Source: Fragilaria crotonensis
Lineage: Eukaryota > Bacillariophyta > Fragilariophyceae > Fragilariales > Fragilariaceae
DNA: 64,000 nucleotides
Direction of reading: 5' to 3'
NCBI GenBank assembly: GCA_022925895.1
Contig: JAKSYS010000275.1
Span: 1-64,000 of the forward strand
The translations under genes were made by a program, and so were the position numbers. Positions within the stretch are counted from its first letter, which is position 1. Every line of letters starts with the position of its first letter. This document shows positions 48,508 to 60,288 of this stretch, in pieces. Below the pieces are notes generated by a model. That model was not told the origin of the DNA. It did no database searches and saw only the letters and a program-made list of their open reading frames with translations.

Positions 48508-50445
48508 ATGGCCATGGTCGTCATAGGTTCTGATGAACCTATGGATGAGTCGCTAATGCATCCGACGGAAGCGGATGTGGTAAGGATCACCGACGACGAG
48601 GCAGCCCAACTTGACCTCATGTCCCTGATATCGAGATTCGAGTGGCGACGTGTAATGAATCGGATGAAGGAGTCACCACACGAGGCCAAGAAGAAGCAAG
48701 TCTTCGATTTGGACGGGGGCGAGACGACAAGCTACCCATTGCACCTTGCTGTTAGCAAGAAGCCGCCGGTAAGAGAACGCAACCTATGTTCACCTTTCAT
48801 CGCGCGTATCGCATATCTGGTTGTGACATAGAAGTACTACGACCTAGTACCCGATACTCAAACCCTTTCCTCGATACTTGTTTCTCAGGTGCACGTCGTG
48901 GACGCGTTGATAGAAGGATATCCCGATGCTGTCAAATCCCGAGAGGACAAGTGGGGTCGATTGCCCCTTCATATTGCATGCATCCATTCTGCCTCTGCCC
49001 AGGTTCTTCGACTACTAATGGAAAAGTACGAAGAATCACTGCGAATCACAGATAAGGTTTATGGTCGTCTCCCCTTGCATTTTGCTTGTTTGTACGGATC
49101 GCCATTTGAAATTTCCCTCCTGGTTGGTGCAGAGCAACGTGCGTTGGTGTTTAAGGATGCAAATGGCAAGACGCCCAAGGACTTGGCGGAGGAGTCGTGC
49201 AATTCTCATCGAGAGGCGATAGTGATGAGACTCGAAGAGCGAACTCGTGTTGTGACAGAAGCCATGATTCTGAGAAGGCAACAACAGTCCGAATCTGCGC
49301 AGGATCAGCTGAAACGAAAAGTCACGTCGCGGAGGAGTAGCAAAACTGCAGTCATAATTCCATCGGAAGATATTCAAGCCGTTCATCAGGCAAATCGACG
49401 AGCGAAATCATTGGGACTTGGCGATATGGCTGGCGATGTGACTGTACGCAAGGCCAACACTGCGAGAACCAAGTCTATGGGACTGGGGGACTCTTCTCAC
49501 ACCGAGAAAATTCGTCGCGGCAGCTACGCTTCCAAAGCTATGACGAAGTTGGAGCGAATGAAAGCGTTTGCTGGGTCTCGAGCGATGGACGATTCGAACG
49601 TCGGCAAGGAGAGCAAATCCTCTAAGCGAAATCGTGTTGGAAACAAAGCGAGCGCTACCCGACAGACGTTTGCACGCCGAACGTCCGATCCTGCAAATTC
49701 TCGCTACCTGAATCAGAAGAATGGTGGCAGCTTGATGTCCAACTTGCAAAAAAAGCTCCAGAAGGCCGAGAGCAGCGAACCCGACTCTGATGGTATTGAC
49801 AGCTCCAGGAAATCGGACAAAAAAATGGATAAGCTCTCAGTGTTTCTTCAATCACACGAGGCTGATAGCTCTGATGAGGAACGCGGATCGGAGCTCAAGA
49901 GTGTTGGTGCCCAGTCCCTCCCGGCCCTTTTGCAATCAACGCGTGCAAGTCAAAAGCCTCTGCAGAGGGCAGAAAATAGACGAATCGCCAAGACATTTAT
50001 GTTTGACGATTCCGATGATGGTATGGATTTACCCACTTCATCGAAGGGAACGTCATCGAATCCTCAGTCAGACGATTCTTTGGAAGAAAAGTCACAATTG
50101 GTCGCAATGAACGAGCAGCTTCGAAACTTAAATATACGACGAGAGGCTTTGACACAGGAATGTGAGGCAATATGTGCAACTATTGCCAAGAAAGAGGAGG
50201 CTGCACTTCGCTCTCGGAAGGTTGTCAGCGATATCAGACGTCAACTACGAGAGCTTCAGGAGAAGCTCGAAAAGGAGCAGACTGCACTGTCATTAGCAGA
50301 AACAGGTCTTCAGCTTCAGAACGAAACTCTCGCGGTCCATGAGATCAAGATCAGGACCGTCGATTCTGAGAAAGCCATGGTGTTGGCGGAAAAAGCAAAG
50401 TTGGAAAACAAGGTCAACGTTTCTGCCGATGAGGTGAAAACATAG
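48508..50445 (+). CDS. Ankyrin-repeat / coiled-coil protein
   Basis: Two exons: 48508-48768 and 48889-50445, with a 120-bp intron (GTAAGA donor, TTTCTCAG acceptor). Splicing joins SYPLHLAVSKKPP to VHVVDALIEGYPD and completes an ankyrin repeat. At least two more follow (GRLPLHIACIHSASAQVLRL and GRLPLHFACLYGSPFEISLL). The middle is basic, Ser-rich and probably disordered. It contains an internal duplicate, AKSLGLGD and TKSMGLGD. The last 130 residues (from LEEKSQLVAMNEQLRNLN) are a long coiled coil. The spliced product is 605 residues. This layout is common in diatoms; partners and function are unknown. The ATG at 48508 is preferred over the upstream in-frame TTG. Confidence 0.8.
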
Positions 50446-51438
50446 TGTGCGAAAGACACTAGCGGCTGGCGTGTACTTGGAGTATGGAGTAGAAAGTAGG
50501 TGGGTTGTACTTGCCTCTTGCTTTATACTCTACCTGGTACCACGCCACGCCCATTGCTGCTCGGAAATGGTTGCAATATAGTCACCTACTACATGTACTT
50601 GACATTCGACGTCACGTTCAAGGCCTCTGTTTCATATGGAACCTGGTATCTGGAATCAGGTCGGCATTTGAAAAGCAGTTCCAATGTCAGGGTCTGGGCA
50701 TGCTGTGGACGCTGGTTCGGACGATTGTAACTGTCCTATCGCAACTCTGGGCGTCCGCTATTGTAGTCCCTCAGGTGGATTTTCTCCGTGAAGAAGTTGG
50801 TTGTACAAGGTTGATTGCCATTCACCCGCGGGTTCTGGCAGAAAACTGATGGCGATTGCCATCAATTTTTTAGCAGTCGTATTAGCAGATTGAAATAATA
50901 GTGTTGGCTTGAAATTGGATTAGGATTATTGTTTGAATTGTATGCAGTTCTTTCGCCTTATAAAACGAACGACCAGTTTCTCAAATAGTTTCCTACGAAG
51001 CTAACCTACTACTGTTAGTTCAATGATCGAAATGAATGTCGCTGATCAGTTATCCAGCTTAACCTACCAAGATTCCTTGAAGTCTTGACATAGTTGCGTG
51101 TATGCATACAAATATAATCCTACTGTACAATCCTATAATCTCTTTGGGTCCAGTTGTCCATTTTTAGTCAGAACGCTGAGTACGCAATACATACGCAATA
51201 CTCGGATGAGAGCCGTGTGCCTGTACCGTGTATGTAACCAGGTACCGGGGTACTGTACAATGCATGTGGTACTCCAGTACTTATAGCAGTACTGTAGCTA
51301 CTGATTGATACTGGAGTACAAAACAGCGTTCTTCCCACAGTGTCACGTGACTGTCACAAGTGCGAATGTGACAGGTCCTTTGTGCCTCTTCTCCCTCGCT
51401 TCCGAGTCGGATGACGACCTTCGCAAGCGTCGTTCCCG
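50446..51438. other. Intergenic; GTAC clusters before the transporter gene
   Basis: No supported gene. GTAC palindromes occur at 50485-50540 and 51170-51320, the latter directly ahead of the transporter start. No terminator or promoter consensus is visible. Confidence 0.45.
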
Positions 51439-52905
51439 ATGGCTGCGCCGTCGTACCAAGCACTCTCAGTTGACGCTGTCGATGGAGAGACATGGATAGT
51501 GCAGACGCAGAATGATAATCTTGCAGACCGACAACCAGTTAATGAGGTGCCATCTGATAAAAAGTTGTCCTCCTTTGATGCCTTCATTCACCTGGTGAAA
51601 GGAAATCTTGGACCAGGTTGTCTCAACCTACCGCATGCCTTTTCTCTCGCAGGATGGGCACTGGGGTCGATACTCTTTGTCATCATCGCATTACAAGGAA
51701 TCTACAGTATGTGTCTCCTATTGTACTGTAAAAATCTGCTGAATCAAAGAAACAACGACAACAATGTCAAGTCCTTCATGGACGTTTCTAGGGCGGCGTT
51801 GGGTTTCTATGGTGGACGCATTGTAGAAATACTTCTGTTCGTCTTGCAAAGTGGAGTCTGTTGCGTATTTCTTTCACTCGTCAGTACGAATCTGGTCGCT
51901 GCCGTGCCAGGTCTTTCAGTCGTCGCCTGCGTTGGCCTCGTCACGCTCTTGTTTATGGCCATGGTTCTGCTCCGCTTCCTAAAGGATCTAATCTGGTTGT
52001 GCGCAACGGCAAATGCATTCATGATTGTCGCAGTAATGACTGCAACCGTTGCAGGTTTGTGGAACTACGTTGAACAACAACCTGCCAACATTGTTGCAGC
52101 CAATCCTACGTCATCAGCTGTTATTACATTTACATGCGACATGTTTTTCGCTTTTGAAGGCATTGGCTTGGTCCTGCCTGTTGAAAACAGTTGCAACCTT
52201 CCGCAACAGAGTTTTCCTCGCATTCTTATATCCAGCATGTCCGTAGTGGCCACCTTGTTTTTGTTGATTGGCATCTCAGGATCGATCGGCTTCCCTTCGA
52301 TTCGTTCAGGATCTGTGACGGCTTACCTGGAACGAGAATACCCACAGTTGATTTGGTTTTCCATGGTCAATTGTCTCGTCATTGTCGCAGTGGCCTTTAC
52401 GTTTCCACTGCAGTTGGCTCCTGCGATGGAGGTGTTGGATCAATGGTTGGATGGAACCCTCGAAGACCCCAGGGTCGACAGCGGAGCATCCTGTGGTCTT
52501 GATGTTACTTCCTCTGAGGAAGACTTCGACAGGAGCAGCATGCAAAACCTGTCACCGACGCAGAATGTCGCGATTGCTCAGGATGAGCTGTTCCCTGCAC
52601 AAAGTTCTCAACATCAACAGCATTGCTGCAACTCCCACTCCTGGCTCCTTCGGCGTTGGGGAATGGTAATCTTGTGTGCCATGATAGTACTCCTGGTGAA
52701 TGATCTTGGAGTTCTCATGTCTTTGTTCGGGGCTGTTGGACAGACAGGCTTAGCTGGTATGCCATGTGCTGTCTTCTTGGCGTTGCAGTACCAGGGGATT
52801 GCGCCCAAGAATGTTTTGTGGAGCGTGCTGAATATGCTGATATTGGCTTTCTGCTTTACCGTCATGGTAACCGGATGCTTCTTGGTCGCCACGGAACTTT
52901 TCTAG
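51439..52905 (+). CDS. Amino-acid transporter, AAAP family (Aa_trans)
   Basis: An intact 488-residue single-exon ORF with about eleven hydrophobic helices. It opens with a hydrophilic tail and then the family signature FDAFIHLVKGNLGPGCLNLP followed by HAFSLAGW, which starts helix 1 in AAAP/SLC36/SLC38 carriers. Further marks are DMFFAFEGIGLVLPVENS in the helix 6 area and FTFPLQLAPAMEVLDQWL. A Ser/Gln/His-rich hydrophilic loop (about residues 350-405) splits helices 9 and 10. The protein probably moves neutral amino acids with protons across the plasma or vacuolar membrane; substrate and membrane are not decided by sequence. Confidence 0.85.
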   Translation: MAAPSYQALSVDAVDGETWIVQTQNDNLADRQPVNEVPSDKKLSSFDAFIHLVKGNLGPGCLNLPHAFSLAGWALGSILFVIIALQGIYSMCLLLYCKNLLNQRNNDNNVKSFMDVSRAALGFYGGRIVEILLFVLQSGVCCVFLSLVSTNLVAAVPGLSVVACVGLVTLLFMAMVLLRFLKDLIWLCATANAFMIVAVMTATVAGLWNYVEQQPANIVAANPTSSAVITFTCDMFFAFEGIGLVLPVENSCNLPQQSFPRILISSMSVVATLFLLIGISGSIGFPSIRSGSVTAYLEREYPQLIWFSMVNCLVIVAVAFTFPLQLAPAMEVLDQWLDGTLEDPRVDSGASCGLDVTSSEEDFDRSSMQNLSPTQNVAIAQDELFPAQSSQHQQHCCNSHSWLLRRWGMVILCAMIVLLVNDLGVLMSLFGAVGQTGLAGMPCAVFLALQYQGIAPKNVLWSVLNMLILAFCFTVMVTGCFLVATELF

Positions 52906-53404
52906 AAGATCATGTGTATGCCGATGTCGTGTTGGACGTTGACTGCCTTTTTCGCCAGGATGCACTGCTGTCAGGCTACATGTCCCGCCTGCTGCTGCTC
53001 CTGCTCCGGCCATTCCTCCTCCGTGTTGCCATCTCGCTGGGCAAGGGTGTGTCTTAATAGACAAGCAGCTAGCCTCCGGGCTTGCCCTACTAGACATTCA
53101 CTAGAAAAACATTGCTTCAGCATTCAGTACTATTTATCCGATTACACTACAACCCATCACGCATAAACTCATAAATAAGTGAGTTCATCAATTCTTATAG
53201 TTTGTGGACTTATCCATGAATGTACCAGGTACACAGATAAACTGGAACGTGTGAAGATAATACATATGTGATGTACTGCATGGATCTCACTTCAAGGTGG
53301 ACCGCACTCCTTCATAAGTTACCTTGCGATTCCTCAAGTCGTGACTGAGGGACTGTACTGCTGTCGACCAAGCGCAAGTTGCGCAAATCGTCCGGCCCCT
53401 CCCA
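52906..53404. other. Intergenic between convergent genes
   Basis: The transporter and the sulfotransferase fusion end towards each other here. No gene is seen. The space must hold both polyadenylation regions. Confidence 0.5.
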
Positions 53405-55231
53405 TCATGAGGACTTACTCTTGAGGTATCTCTTCTGACTAACACCGCCCACCTTTTCGATCAAAAGATCCAGACACCCGTAGAACTTTCCAGGAGTGTG
53501 GATGATCAATGGAGAAGCCTTGGTCACACTGTGGATCAAGACGTCTTCACTGTCTTTGAAAAAGACGCAACCTTCTTTTAAACCTTTCGGCCATTCGGCG
53601 ACTCCAAACAGTTCGTTCTCGTAGTCCAAGACCAGTGACTCGGGATCATGGTAAAGGAGCCCAGACATCACAGCCTGGTCGTCTTCGGTCTGGCCGATAT
53701 CCACACGATCCATAAGTCGGATAATATTGCTTGCTGGCCCAGCAAATACACCAGCATTCAAGAAAACGCTTTCGTGGTACCGTCCCGTCCTTCGATAGGC
53801 GAGCTCCGACATGAAAGTCTTCCAGGCGTTGACATTGAAGCCACCCTCGTACGGACAACTATCTTCTCCCGAGGCGCAGGCTCTCACGTTACGTTTGCCG
53901 GTGATGGGATCGAAATAGTCCAGCGGACTTGCTTGGCTCATGGCCGAAACACAGCACTGAGACTCGGCTGACATGACCACAGCGTCAGGAAGGTTCTTCG
54001 TCATTTTCTGATAGGTCGAGATGAAATGGGAAACCACGCTCGCAGCTGATTCGCTATCGGGGACATTCAGCATAACGTCTCTCGCGTCCGAGACAACAAC
54101 GAGGGTATCGTTGCGCATATTGTTCAGCATTTCACGAACGTACTTGTACTTGTCGCCCCATCCTGTAAAGCTTTTGCCGACTCCAAAAGTTGTTGTTTCG
54201 ATTTGAGCCTTCTTCGAAGCCTTTCCGCTTGTCGCGAGGAAATATCCTAGAGAGGAGTTCTCGGTGTGCTCGACTGTGCCGTCTGTCTCAAACATGATAA
54301 TGTGAACCTTCTTGAAATCGGACTTTGTCGCCCGACCCTTATTCGGTCGAAGAGAGCTGGAGGTTTTCTCAACTGGGAATGGGATCTTTTTCAGCGGCAA
54401 GCCGAACTCGTGGATACTATAGTCCACTTCATAGAACAGTTCCAAAGTCGACTCAATGCGGGGGGTTAGGAGCTTCGACATGAGATCCCATGAACCCGAA
54501 ACATCGCTGGCGGTGAGGTCCGACAGCTTATCTTTGGTGGCGAAAATGGTTTCATTGCCATGCTCGCCCCAACCTGATGCTCCAAAAGACTCCCATGCTC
54601 CGACTTTTTCGAGCAATGATCGCGCGTCCACTTCAGCATTCTCGAGGTGCCCCACAAAATTCAGTTTGGGGACGAACTTCCGGTCAATCCAGCTGCTTAT
54701 TGGAATCCAATGTTTGTCTTCGCAGGTTCGAATAAGGTTTGCGAAGCCTTTCATAGTCTGGTAGTCGAGGAGACAGTTATTACCTTCGGGACAGCACGAA
54801 TGTTTGATTGAGACATCGCTACTCATCACTTTATCAACGAAGGTGGATAGGAAGCGATCCTTTGGGTCGCGAAGAAAGGTAGCTCTGGTGTACTCGGGAG
54901 AGTTCATCATCTCGGTCGCCTGTTCGATGGAGTAGTCCGATAGGCGGGCAAGTCCATCGAACAAGTCGAGATCGAGCGACTTCCACTCTTTTATTCCCAT
55001 CATTCGTCGAAGGAGCATCAACCACAGGGTATCGGCAACCTTGGGAACTGGAAAGAAAATGAGCTTGTGGCTCTCTATTACTATGGGGGAAGAGTCGATC
55101 ATATTGTTGAAGATGCGATCATCTTGTTCAACAGGAATGTAGGAAGATGAAGGGTCGGCATTTGCGACTGGAACGCAACAGCATAAAAGGAATGCGATGG
55201 CCGCAGTGGCCGATTTCAAAATTGCGATCAT
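53405..55231 (-). CDS. Secreted sulfotransferase fused to a PLOD-type glycosyltransferase domain
   Basis: The ATG at 55231 gives a 608-residue protein beginning with a classic signal peptide (MIAILKSATAAIAFLLCCCV, then PVANA). An upstream in-frame ATG at 55279 would bury it. The N-terminal half resembles the carbohydrate sulfotransferase_2 family: KLIFFPVPKVADTLWLMLLR is the PAPS 5' site and RATFLRDPKDRFLSTFVDK the 3' site. The C-terminal half (from about residue 310) resembles the glycosyltransferase domain of procollagen lysyl hydroxylases: VVVSDARDVMLN has the D-x-x-D metal site, then FLNAGVFAGPASNI, DDQAVMSGLLYHDP, LDYENELFGV and IHTPGKFYG. It probably works in the ER or Golgi lumen, adding sugar and sulfate to glycans; acceptor unknown. 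No frame breaks. Confidence 0.8.
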   Translation of the reverse strand: MIAILKSATAAIAFLLCCCVPVANADPSSSYIPVEQDDRIFNNMIDSSPIVIESHKLIFFPVPKVADTLWLMLLRRMMGIKEWKSLDLDLFDGLARLSDYSIEQATEMMNSPEYTRATFLRDPKDRFLSTFVDKVMSSDVSIKHSCCPEGNNCLLDYQTMKGFANLIRTCEDKHWIPISSWIDRKFVPKLNFVGHLENAEVDARSLLEKVGAWESFGASGWGEHGNETIFATKDKLSDLTASDVSGSWDLMSKLLTPRIESTLELFYEVDYSIHEFGLPLKKIPFPVEKTSSSLRPNKGRATKSDFKKVHIIMFETDGTVEHTENSSLGYFLATSGKASKKAQIETTTFGVGKSFTGWGDKYKYVREMLNNMRNDTLVVVSDARDVMLNVPDSESAASVVSHFISTYQKMTKNLPDAVVMSAESQCCVSAMSQASPLDYFDPITGKRNVRACASGEDSCPYEGGFNVNAWKTFMSELAYRRTGRYHESVFLNAGVFAGPASNIIRLMDRVDIGQTEDDQAVMSGLLYHDPESLVLDYENELFGVAEWPKGLKEGCVFFKDSEDVLIHSVTKASPLIIHTPGKFYGCLDLLIEKVGGVSQKRYLKSKSS

Positions 55232-56423
55232 TTGCGGTGGCTTCGTCGAAAGTGGGATAGAATGTTGGTAAAGGATCATCGAAATAGCTTCCGCATCACA
55301 TTTCCGTTTTCATCGACTACCTTTCCTCAGTTGTCGCAACGTACAGTATGTGACCTACTGATGATCGTGCGAATGAATGTCCTACACGACATTTTCTACA
55401 TGTTGCATGACAGTATTGTCACTTTATATCCGCTGTAAATAAAGGTCGTTGAACGCTATTTGTCTCCATCCTTTCTCTCACATCAATGCAGCGACCCGAC
55501 AAATCCGTACTGGTACTTGGTATTCAAGTGCCAAGAACAACTGTAACTCAAATGCGCAATACCAATTCCAAGGTTGTACAAGTACGGCAGAGTACTTGTA
55601 TTACACAGAAATAAACGAGTCTTGCCTTGGGTCAAATGAATATTGGCAATCGTGGAAAGGACATTCTCGTCATTCTCGAATCCGCCGAATGAATGTCGTA
55701 GCTGAAAAGGGTTCTGTGTGCGTTTATTACTGAGTTTTGCAGGCTTTTAAAACTTCCGCGCGGACATCGTCGGAGCAAGATTAAGAGAGACTAATACGAA
55801 TGCTTTTTCTACTATGTACAAAATTCATTTCACTCCTGTCTAATGTCGCATACTTCTCCTATGAAGAGCCTGCTGTAGAAAGCATAAACGTATTTCACGG
55901 AGATTTGTATGACATACCCATCGAATGTTCATCAAAAATCGCCGATGGGACAGGCCACTTTAATAGTGGCATTTTCTGGGAAAAACCACTAGTAGTATTA
56001 GCCACTATTCACTATTAACCTTTCTGGTGGCGCCACTATTAACGAGTTTTTTTACGTAGAATCCATACTACGGGGCATTTGCACGCCTTAACTTTACTAG
56101 TACATTATCCCTGAAATACCACTACGAACGTACTAGCTCATATGATTTTAATATGGCTTGTTTCATCGTAATTCTGCATATCGTACAACTCCTGTAGGCA
56201 CAGTATAAAACACAGAGATGTCAGGTTCATAAACCCGATCCGGCATCCTCGCGTATCCGAACAACACGATCATCACCACACACAAAAACGAACTGAGGAC
56301 CATGACATTGAAACGGCAATTCAATCACCTTCCAATCCTCATCAGGAAAACATTTTTGTTATATACGCTCATTTATCAAGTTAATGAGGCCTTTGACCTA
56401 AAAAGTCTTCCTGATTGGCTACA
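55232..56423. other. Intergenic, no gene seen
   Basis: Upstream region of the sulfotransferase fusion. GTAC motifs at 55500-55590. Short ORFs only, without motifs. Confidence 0.45.
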
Positions 56424-56585
56424 ATGACAACGCAACAGGCGTATTTCAAACGTTGGATCGAAGTCACGAAACAAAAACGTTACCAAGACAAATGGCTGAC
56501 CGAGGCAACAAAGTTTCAAGCAATCAAGGCTCAATTTCCTTTGCATGACTCCCTTGGATTTGATAGGGGTGCTGGGATAAACTGA
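56424..56585 (+). CDS. Possible small ORF (53 aa), charged helix
   Basis: ATG to TGA, 53 codons, starting MTTQQAYFKRWIEVTKQKRY. The composition is Lys/Gln/aromatic-rich, like an amphipathic helix and unlike its surroundings. It may be an exon or the head of a broken gene. No family is recognised. Confidence 0.2.
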   Translation: MTTQQAYFKRWIEVTKQKRYQDKWLTEATKFQAIKAQFPLHDSLGFDRGAGIN

Positions 56586-56949
56586 GCAATTTTGTTGTGC
56601 GGTTGCTTGGGCAACAATTGATGATTTTGCCGAGAATCAAACACCACTGGAGTATTCCGACGGAAAGCAAGAGGGTTGATCGGTAAAGCAACCAGAGCAG
56701 ATTTGTTGAGGGGTAGCTACTATGCCACAACATCAGGTTTGTTACAAGATGATAGAATTAGTGATTGGTATAGTGTGGCTGGGGTTCCTCAGACATAATG
56801 GATTTGACGACTGAAATAAAATTACAATCAAGAGCGACAGGAAAGCCAAAGCTGTAGCAGCAACAGCTGGCGCGGCCGCTTTGTGCCAGTCATAAAGTTT
56901 CAATTGAATCAAATTAGAAGTAGCTGACTGTCCTATATTCTTCATTTCT
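56586..56949. other. Intergenic, no gene seen
   Basis: AT-rich, short overlapping ORFs, nothing recognised. Confidence 0.4.
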
Positions 56950-57800
56950 CCACTAGTTTATAGGGAGCTCACTCGGTCACTGGCTGTCCTCGTATTCTCC
57001 TTGGCTGGTCCTCCACAGCACTCAAGGTATCGAGGAGAACTCGTTCTTGTAGTCCATTCATTCTTCCAGCACTATAGTACCAAGGACAACTCACTCGGTC
57101 TTCATTCCTCCAGCACTAAAGGTATCAAGGAGAACTCACTCGGTCACTGGCTGTCCACAAACAAGTCTTTAGTCTTTTCATTCCTCCAGCGCAATAATGC
57201 CGAGGAGGACTCACTAGAACCCTGCGGACAGTCCTCAGAGTCTCATTTCAATCATCCAGCACAAGTACAATGGTACCAAGGAGATCTTACTCGGTCACTG
57301 TCGTAGTCTCTTCATACCTCCTTGCTCCATTACACCGATAGCTTCTTGTTGCTTGGTCAATGGCTGTTGTACTAGTGAATTCATTCCTTAGCACCGGTAC
57401 GATAGTACCGAGGAGAGCTAACTCGGACACTGTTGACGTCTCTTCATTCCTTGCTACTCTGCTACCAAGAGCAGGCTTGGTCACCGGCGGCTGTCCTCGT
57501 AGTCTCTTCATTCCTCCATAGCAGTAACGCAGAGAGAACTCACTCGGTCACTGTTGTAGTCACTTCATACGAGTATCATCTCCTCCCATAGTACTATACC
57601 ATGAAGAACTCACTCCTCGGTCATTGGCTGTTACCGTATTATCGTCATCAATCCTCAAGACGAGTACAATAGACTACCAACAAGACCTCACTCGATCACT
57701 GCTGCCGTAGTCTCTTCGTTTCTCCGTTATACCAAGACCTCACTCCTCGGTCACTGCTGGCTGTCCTCGCAGGAGTGCAGAGCTCACTCGGCCACTGTCG
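56950..57800. repeat. Degenerate satellite with core ACTCACTCGGTCACTG
   Basis: A core (ACTCGGTCACTG with a following GCTGTCCTCGTAGTC) and a spacer (TTCATTCCTCCAGCAC, then GTACCAAGGAGA) alternate about a dozen times with substitutions and variable length (about 35-100 bases between cores). Examples of the core are near 56978, 57090, 57134, 57290, 57420, 57540, 57710 and 57785. Old tandem amplification is the simplest cause. Confidence 0.75.
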
Positions 57801-58178
57801 TACAAACGGATGTAAGAAGACACACATTCGCGTAATTGACAATGATCAACCGAAGCACTGACCTGCTGGTAATTGATGTGTGATCCTCATGTTGGGTTGG
57901 CATCAAGATCTTTCGATGTTTGGGAGAATTCTGAGCTCCTTCAAAAATTTAATACTGAGTCTACGTGTGCCTATGATATGTAGTCCCAGGATGAAACAAG
58001 CCATACAATTTTGAGTACAACTAGGTACGACGTCGTATTGCTTGAATGTATGTAGGTTCGTCGTACAAGTATCGTATTTCAGTACATGTGTACTTGAATA
58101 CATAACGCAGAAGTATTCATACTTCATACTTGTACTCAACAAGTACGAAACGAAAAAGTGGAGACAACAAAAGAACAA
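57801..58178. other. Intergenic, no gene seen
   Basis: Lies between the satellite and the 3' end of Crypton-like copy A. GTAC-rich at 58060-58140. If the recombinase gene is a mobile element, its downstream edge should be here. Confidence 0.4.
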
Positions 58179-60288
58179 TTACATAACTAGGTTTGGATTA
58201 AGCCTCCCCCCCCTCTTCCTATCATCAATGATAGCATTGATTATCTTTGTCACAGACGTTCCGGCACCATACACAGAATAAATATGGTCTATGGCGGTAT
58301 CAGAGGTCAAACCTCTGTTCACCATCCTGAGCACCATTCTCCAAATCACATTCCGACGAAAATACTTGTGCTTGGATTTTCCACGTTCCAAGTGTGTAAA
58401 CTGCGATGCTGGCTTCCTCCCTCCAATACCAAACATGTACTCTGCCCACAGGTCATACAAGTTGCGGGGGCATGGGCTCAGACTGGCTGCTGCTGTTCTT
58501 GCGAGGTTTTGCAACCCCGCCGCAGCTAGCATGTTGTCATCATTGTTGCCGCCGCCCCCGACACCAGCGCCAGCAATGGCGCCAGCACCCTGCACAACCC
58601 GAACGGCTGCTGTAATTCCCAGCCTCCTCATGTTCGTATTCACAATTCCAAAGTTCCTCTGCATCCAAGTTCGATCTGCCACCTGAGACAACTTGATCTC
58701 GTGGACCTCGCGACGCACCTGCGTTGCTAATGAATGAACAGCCATCAATTGTGCATTCATCCCCGCTCCCGGCCTCCCTCCTGCTATGCCACCAACAACT
58801 GCACCGCCGCCACCGCCGCCTTCGTCATCTTCAACGTTATCAATCGCATCAATGAAAACACTTCCTTGATCTCCACTTACTATCACAGGCACTCGGTGAA
58901 TTGGATTGTAGTTCTCGCCCTCAACGTCAACTCCTGAAGCCGTAAGGATTTCTTGTAATTCCGTCTTGATTCGATGCTTGAATTCCTCTGGGATGAAGTT
59001 ATCAGACACGGCATCATTGCAATAAATGAACCAAAGAAAAGCTTTACCAAGAACCAGTGCACACGAGTCCGGTAATCGTCGACGGATGTTCGGAACAACG
59101 AGTAAGAACAAACGTCTTCATCATTTCAATGTTGGCTCCAGCAGCATCATCGACAACACCGCCATTGACACTCGAGTCTTCATTCGGAAACAAATAGAAA
59201 CAAGCCCCTCCGATGCATAGCTTCTCTGCAACTTTAGCATCCGGGTAAGGCAGCTCTACATCGTCATACACATCAGAAACTCGCCCTTTGGATTTCCACC
59301 TGCCCCGGATATCTTTCTCGTCTTTGTTGCATCCACATTTCCGAGCGTGCGTAGCTGCATACTTACGAATGCTGTGACTACCAAGCAAGCACCCACTGTC
59401 ATCAGCATTACGAGTCCTCCATCTTAAATACTTTCTGCCCGAAAATAGTCTGCGCAATATTTTTGCCTTCTGTCCACCGCTAGGAACATCAACATCGTCG
59501 CTAAACGAGAACACATACGGCGAAGCCCCAGCACTCGCATTAGCACGCATATTCATCTCCATCCAAATCGCCAAACTTACCAGGACACAGTACATTGTGT
59601 CCATTGATCTAAGATAATTTGCCAGGAGCATCGCGCTCGTCTCCAACGTTCTTTGACCAATTCAACTTCGTCTTCAAGCAATTCGAAAACGAATCATGAA
59701 CGCGAAGGTGATCTATCAAAACCTGCGTGGTGTCATCGATCCTTCCAATTACATGAAACTGGAAATTGATCAAGGCACTCATACCGTATCGCCACAACAT
59801 ACTGTTACTCACGTCACGTAATACTGTGTGCAACGATCGAAACTCCACTTCCGTAATAGCCCTACGAGTCTGAGACATCACACCCTGTTTTCTTACCTCC
59901 TTTTCTTTACGCTTTATAAGATTGATCTCGATACTTCTTGTTGGGTTCCCTTCACTTCGACCAGCACTCCACACCATAAGTCTGTCGGGATGAAAGAATG
60001 AGATAGCTTTTTCCAGTACTGCAGCGAACTGGATCTGGCGCCAATTGGGTTAGCATCAACAGGAGGAATAATTGTGCCGAAAGTCCTGAAATTCATCCAA
60101 CGAAGCACGTGTTTAGGCTGAATCGCACAAAGCTCAGCATCAGTGTAAATGTAGTCACGAGCAAATGGTTGACCCGCAATAAATGACATCAGGCTGTCTA
60201 GTGAGGGTTTGTACTGTTTGCCAGTGCCACCAAGAAAACGCTGGGCACGTTGTGCTTCATTTTGAGCTTCGTTTTGAGCAATATCCAT
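58179..60288 (-). CDS. Crypton-like tyrosine recombinase with GCR1_C-like tail, copy A
   Basis: Tyrosine recombinases cut and join DNA through a covalent tyrosine link; Cryptons are DNA transposons that use one. Catalytic marks: GRIDDTTQ (first Arg), HSIRKYAATH (H-x-x-R) and DIRGRWK...SDVYDDVELP (W/H and candidate nucleophile Tyr). The N-terminal part (SLDSLMSFI...VLRWMNFRTFG) fits a core-binding domain. After an acidic/Gly-rich linker and a short coiled coil comes a tail (NLYDLWAEYMFGIGGRKPAS...YFRRNVIWRMVLRM) resembling the GCR1_C DNA-binding domain of fungal Cryptons. Frame breaks lie at 60006-60014, about 59620 (two) and about 59105. Five restored bases make 705 codons. It could be a host-captured gene rather than a mobile one. 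Confidence 0.7.
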
